Position numbers and translations under genes: made by a program. The notes under the pieces are model-generated. The model saw only the letters and a list, made by a program, of their open reading frames with translations. It was not told where the DNA came from and ran no database searches. Shown piece after piece: positions 48,101-50,721 of a stretch of 50,721 nt of DNA (positions are counted from its first letter, which is position 1; each line of letters begins with the position of its first letter). Source of the DNA: Verrucomicrobiota bacterium (GTDB lineage: Bacteria; Verrucomicrobiota; Verrucomicrobiia; CAIQCK01); contig JAPLTX010000010.1 of assembly GCA_026397915.1 (NCBI GenBank), positions 1 to 50,721 on the forward strand, written 5' to 3'.

Positions 48101-49161
48101 ATGGGCACCACTCGCGGCTTGACCAGATCGAGCAAGACCTCGTCATAGCGTTCGCGCGTAACCCACCGGGCGCCAGCGCCGCCCGGAGACTTGAGCAGCA
48201 GTTCGCTGAATGCCGGCGCGCCGATGGCGATGAGTTTGCCGCCCGCGCGCAGGTAAGACATCACGGCATCCATAGCCACGGCGGGCAAACGCCGCGCATC
48301 TGCCAATACCAGCAAGTCGAGCGACTCAACGGGAATCCGGCCTTTGCCAAGATCGTCCCAGCGCAACGGCGTCACGCCAAAACCGGCGTTCTCCAGCAGC
48401 GCGCAAAGCGGCTTTGAGCCACCCTCCGACAACACAGCCGCGCTGCCCGCCTCACCGCGACGAAAACCGATTCCCGCCAACGGCGGGGGGCGCATGCCTT
48501 CCACTTCGAACTGCCGAAACGCGCCGCTCATCCCCTGCGACACAACCGCGGGCCGGCCACGCCGCACCGCCTTGCCCGACGCGAAGGAGAACGCGCGCCG
48601 CCAGAACTGTCCCGTCGTCGTGTCCTTGATTTCGCCAGAGATGCCATCTTTCGACAGCAACAGTGTGAGCCGATAAGCCACACCGTAGCTCCAGTTCTTG
48701 AGGGTGGTTTCGTCTTTGCCGGCCAGTCGAGTGCTGCCGTGCGCGGCCTGCGCTTGATGGAGGCCTTGGTAGTGTTCGATCAACTCGAAGTAGCGGCGGC
48801 CGTCCGGCCCTTCCACCAGCAAGAGCCGCCAGTCGTTGTCCGGATCGCGCATCAGCGCAAGGCCTGCCGAATCATACGTATCGCCCGTGCGCCGCTCCGG
48901 CGTGAATGTGACGACGATCTTCGCCGCGTCCAGTTCATCGAGTCGTGCCGTGGCAGTGGCATACCGTCCGCTGCCTTTGACTGTGCATGAATGGTCCCGA
49001 AACTCCCACGAACGGCGTCCATCCAACTCATAGCGGTAGCTGCCAGAGAAGTCGTCGCGAAGCAACGGTTCCAGCGTCGGCGATGCGGCCTGGGCAACCG
49101 TTGATTGAAACAGCGAGCAAGCGAGAAATAACGGAATCAGCGCAAAGCGTAAAATGTTCAT
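45139..49161 (-). CDS. very large secreted glycoside hydrolase (GH2/GH42/cellulase-like TIM barrel)
   Basis: A 1340-residue protein with signal peptide (FALIPLFLACSLFQSTVAQA). The first about 230 residues form a jelly-roll-like domain (PLLRDDFSGSYRYELDGRRSWEFRDHS). A region with ThuA-like character follows (LLVLADARRLPAVAMDAVMSYLRAGGKLIAIGAPAF), then a carbohydrate-binding-like beta domain, an Ig-like domain (about 640-740), and a catalytic TIM barrel starting at FYVGGKKWFMKGMNYRP. WELSWEP (about residue 880) probably holds the acid/base Glu and VVWMEFGY (about 1050) the nucleophile. A C-terminal beta domain ends FEMFAEGRTWFGERRTVTL. It probably degrades a plant or microbial polysaccharide; the exact substrate is not evident. 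Confidence 0.8.
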   Translation of the reverse strand: MNILRFALIPLFLACSLFQSTVAQAASPTLEPLLRDDFSGSYRYELDGRRSWEFRDHSCTVKGSGRYATATARLDELDAAKIVVTFTPERRTGDTYDSAGLALMRDPDNDWRLLLVEGPDGRRYFELIEHYQGLHQAQAAHGSTRLAGKDETTLKNWSYGVAYRLTLLLSKDGISGEIKDTTTGQFWRRAFSFASGKAVRRGRPAVVSQGMSGAFRQFEVEGMRPPPLAGIGFRRGEAGSAAVLSEGGSKPLCALLENAGFGVTPLRWDDLGKGRIPVESLDLLVLADARRLPAVAMDAVMSYLRAGGKLIAIGAPAFSELLLKSPGGAGARWVTRERYDEVLLDLVKPRVVPIKSWKRSCRNPQHAGEMVEDATEGKGALKISCDLEEWDGYDTNFANTFGTGESLLTFRAKGDATTSQLSLEFREHDGSRWIATVELTPQWRPYLLRPGDFLHWQDSKAKRGGAGDHFNPQNAAHLIVGLSWSHTPKCKVGPHVFWIKDIATATDPGSADVEATVPELDGISPSYNLHPLDESTTLRAAGDQRILPTGWKLSWKSCGFSPNWRSSGRGLDRGQSWRWLPVLESFDARGRGRGALVSLFIGNGSFPGALWANIGVSDPAEALTPRLAEVVAKLARAMARGCFLLEGGSRYFSYPDGEKVELGLLAVNAGRGERRVTGRVEVTDGRGKIVFQQSRSLTLAEGAQQRVSWDWQPEKFDRAGYQVRAELLDGDTALDSISHAVSFLPPPGQEFAHVRGSNFYVGGKKWFMKGMNYRPNDQGGRSPTDFLQRDIYDPVVVERDLAWMESIGINFLSAIHSPVPPNPDEPGAFRDLHDFLNRCQRHSMKVFFFLNNARPLAGADFEKVKAYITAAGIKDHPAIFSWELSWEPIYYAAHQAEVLKPDWNAWIVERYGSIANAETDWAFKPARDKDGQLVTPSQQLCTTHGPHDRAVAAFRRFFSDRLSRGYREIISPLRAWDPKHLITFRFGACGIPDGGRFAHSHSAGVAKHVDFMCPEGYNLQTGGWATPTPADDLRKGGLVTLYYRFLSREKPVVWMEFGYTVNGFHAVWTPDMSHIKPEQLQRQRAEFDSYYAMFLESGARGAAPWWLPGGFRLGERSDFGVLEPDGTERPACEVMRRAHPQFAGIVHAKPTKFIEWDLDACNADAWQLYGQQYLDAVKAEQKPYLKTAGTGTDSGNTPLIAVGNTPCNGHNPPKFLNAEFNSIEIQNAAGQWRDATHGSTITVKRGAPVRCRASIGNLGEAKWLAPRPNLIQGGVYLAGRKEYGVEFKAPIAADADYLADATVKEFTLIPAVDKLVTVSFEMFAEGRTWFGERRTVTLKP

Positions 49162-49275
49162 GGCATGTTTCCAAAGACTACATGAAACCCTCCATGTTCA
49201 GCCAGAGTAACCACAACAGCCCCCACCCGTATGACTTCTTGTGATAGACGCGCCGCAACCGTTACAATCTTCCGC

Positions 49276-50433
49276 ATGCCAGTAACCCGCACCATCCTGC
49301 ACGTGGACATGGATGCGTTCTTCACATCGGTGGAGCAGCGCGACCAGCCGGAGTTGCGCGGCAAGCCGGTGGTGGTCGGTGCGCCGCCGGACAAACGCGG
49401 AGTGGTGGCGGCGGCCAGTTACGAAGCGCGGAAATTTGGCGTTCACTCCGCCATGCCGTCGCGGACCGCCTACCGACTCTGCCCACAGGCGACGTTCCTG
49501 CGGGGCGATCACGCCAAATACAGCCGCGAGAGCGAACGGGTGATGGCTATCCTGAGACAGTTCACACCGCTGGTGGAACAGGTGAGCGTGGACGAGGCGT
49601 ATCTGGATGTGACCGCGTCGCTCCGGTTGCTCGGCACGGGCGAGCAGATTGCGCGGGAGATCAAGCGCCGCATCCACGAGACGACCAGGCTGACGGCGTC
49701 GGTGGGCGTTGCGTCGAACAAGTTCCTGGCGAAGCTGGCGTCGGACATGCGCAAGCCCGATGGGTTGATGACGATCACGGACACAGACAAACTCGACGTG
49801 CTGCGACCCTTGCCGATTGGCCGGATAGCGGGCATCGGCAAGAAGACGGAGCCGATGTTTCACGATCTCGGCATCCACACCATTGGTGACTTGCAGCAGT
49901 TCCCTATCAAGACGCTGCGGGCACGGTTTGGCGTTTGGGCGGACGAGATCAAAGCGCGGGCGTTGGGCGAGGACGACCAACCGGTGGAACCCTACAGCGA
50001 GGTGAAGTCCATCAGCAACGAGACGACGTTCGAGGAAGACGTGAGCGAGATGCGAACGCTGGAGCGCGCGGTGCGGGAGCTCGCGGACGAAGTGGGCCGG
50101 CGGCTGCGCGCGGAAGGTGTTCGGGCGCGCACGGTGCAGCTGAAGTTGCGTTGGAGTGATTTTACCACCTTGACGCGGCGGGCAACGCTGCTCGAAGCGA
50201 CGGACGACGAGGGGCGGGTCGCGGAAGTGGCGATTCAGTTGATGCAGGTTGAACTGAAAGAGCCGCGGCCCGTGCGGTTGGTGGGTGTGGGCGGCCAGAA
50301 TCTGCTGCGCTCTCCGAGACAGTTGGAACTGTTGGATCGCAGTTCCAACCGGCGGGATGAATTGAATCGAGCGGCGGACGAGGTGCGGGCCAGGTTCGGC
50401 GCGAAGAAGCTCAGACGCGGCGGCGAGTTGTGA
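49276..50433 (+). CDS. dinB: DNA polymerase IV (Y family)
   Basis: A 385-residue translesion polymerase from ATG 49276 (frame open to 49231). Catalytic acidic residues are in ILHVDMDAFFTSVEQ and VSVDEAYLDVT. The YEARKFGVHSAMP finger motif, the helix-hairpin-helix region IGRIAGIGKKTEPMF and the little-finger domain are present. Length is slightly above E. coli DinB. No SOS box was recognised upstream. Confidence 0.94.
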   Translation: MPVTRTILHVDMDAFFTSVEQRDQPELRGKPVVVGAPPDKRGVVAAASYEARKFGVHSAMPSRTAYRLCPQATFLRGDHAKYSRESERVMAILRQFTPLVEQVSVDEAYLDVTASLRLLGTGEQIAREIKRRIHETTRLTASVGVASNKFLAKLASDMRKPDGLMTITDTDKLDVLRPLPIGRIAGIGKKTEPMFHDLGIHTIGDLQQFPIKTLRARFGVWADEIKARALGEDDQPVEPYSEVKSISNETTFEEDVSEMRTLERAVRELADEVGRRLRAEGVRARTVQLKLRWSDFTTLTRRATLLEATDDEGRVAEVAIQLMQVELKEPRPVRLVGVGGQNLLRSPRQLELLDRSSNRRDELNRAADEVRARFGAKKLRRGGEL

Positions 50434-50643
50434 AGGGTTGCCGGCAGACAGTGCGCGGTCAATTCCCCAGAGGCCGACGATTTCGCGTGGCATGACGAAA
50501 ACCAGAGGCGGATCCAGAATTGACACAGAAGACGACCCTGCAATGCTCCGGGCCAACCGAAGTCTGATGCTGACGCCGCAGTTGTTCGTGCGAGAGAGTT
50601 GCGGCGCGTATCTGCCGCGTCGCAGATCAAAGACGACTTCCGT

Positions 50644-50721
50644 TCAGTGCGTGTTGCGCCGGCGGTTCCGCCATGCCGCCACGAAGCCCCCGCAAGCCAG
50701 CAACGTCCACGGGCCCGGCTC
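50644..50721 (-). CDS. C-terminus of a PEP-CTERM-anchored protein (partial)
   Basis: The last 25 codons of a minus-strand gene entering from the right edge read EPGPWTLLACGG then FVAAWRNRRRNTH and stop. The E-P motif, one short hydrophobic helix and an Arg-rich end are the PEP-CTERM sorting signal recognised by exosortase. The first base of the window-edge codon prevents seeing the preceding residue (usually Pro or Val-Pro). The rest of the protein lies outside the window. Confidence 0.6.
   Translation of the reverse strand, partial: EPGPWTLLACGGFVAAWRNRRRNTH

Noticed and set aside
49198..50556. 452-codon open frame opposite dinB, and a 281-codon frame opposite the glycoside hydrolase
   Set aside because: Both are antisense to genes with clear catalytic motifs and have shadow-type composition.

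Overview
The window looks like a chromosome segment of a Gram-negative, GC-rich environmental bacterium. A member of the Verrucomicrobiota (Pedosphaera/Limisphaerales-like) is the best guess. This is inference from gene content: Mla lipid transport, LolA and lipoproteins (two membranes), a PQQ-like beta-propeller protein beginning WPEFRGP, a very large secreted glycoside hydrolase, the tail of a PEP-CTERM protein at the right edge, and KaiC/KaiB without KaiA. No rRNA, complete tRNA, CRISPR array, transposase or prophage was found.

Layout. 1-5.2 kb: tail of an unknown gene, a sugar O-methyltransferase-like gene and an mlaE-mlaF-mlaD-lipoprotein operon (minus strand). 5.3-11.1 kb: a signalling operon with a small kinase-derived protein, histidine kinase, KaiC, two KaiBs, PAS histidine kinase and NarL-type response regulator. 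11.2-14.3 kb: small membrane protein, TIR-domain protein and ABC1/UbiB kinase. 14.3-18.1 kb: small proteins, a TPR protein, tandem Gly/His/Tyr-rich proteins and a soluble histidine kinase. 18.1-30.8 kb: a lipid locus with LolA, AMP-ligase, dehydratase, ACP, ketoreductase, two ketosynthases (one without the active-site Cys), acyltransferase, a truncated MMPL exporter, a cysteine-peptidase-like lipoprotein, HpnK/HpnA/HpnI-like sugar enzymes, a flippase-like protein and a small-molecule kinase. 31-43.2 kb: mostly stress- and envelope-type genes (phospholipase D/cardiolipin synthase, PRC-barrel, DUF2934, eRF1-like, TrhA, CbpA/CbpM) plus a second histidine kinase/response regulator pair and two stand-alone receivers. 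43.8-50.7 kb: PQQ-like propeller, glycoside hydrolase, DNA polymerase IV and the PEP-CTERM tail.

The most striking signal is not a gene. A dyad, ATGGGGT-N4-ACCCCAT usually followed by AGCG, occurs twelve times between 5.1 and 40.7 kb. In eleven copies it is followed, at a nearly fixed 22-24 bp, by a TANNNT-type -10 box (the twelfth is degenerate), and most start codons lie only 4-11 nt past that box. These look like class-II activator promoters giving leaderless or nearly leaderless mRNAs. They would place the Mla operon, the TIR/UbiB operon, many small envelope proteins, a receiver protein and the 40.7 kb histidine kinase/response regulator pair in one regulon. One copy appears to drive two divergent genes, and one drives only a terminator hairpin (a candidate small RNA). 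The NarL-type regulator at 42.1 kb, itself behind a degenerate copy, is the simplest candidate for the controlling protein, but this is not shown by the sequence.
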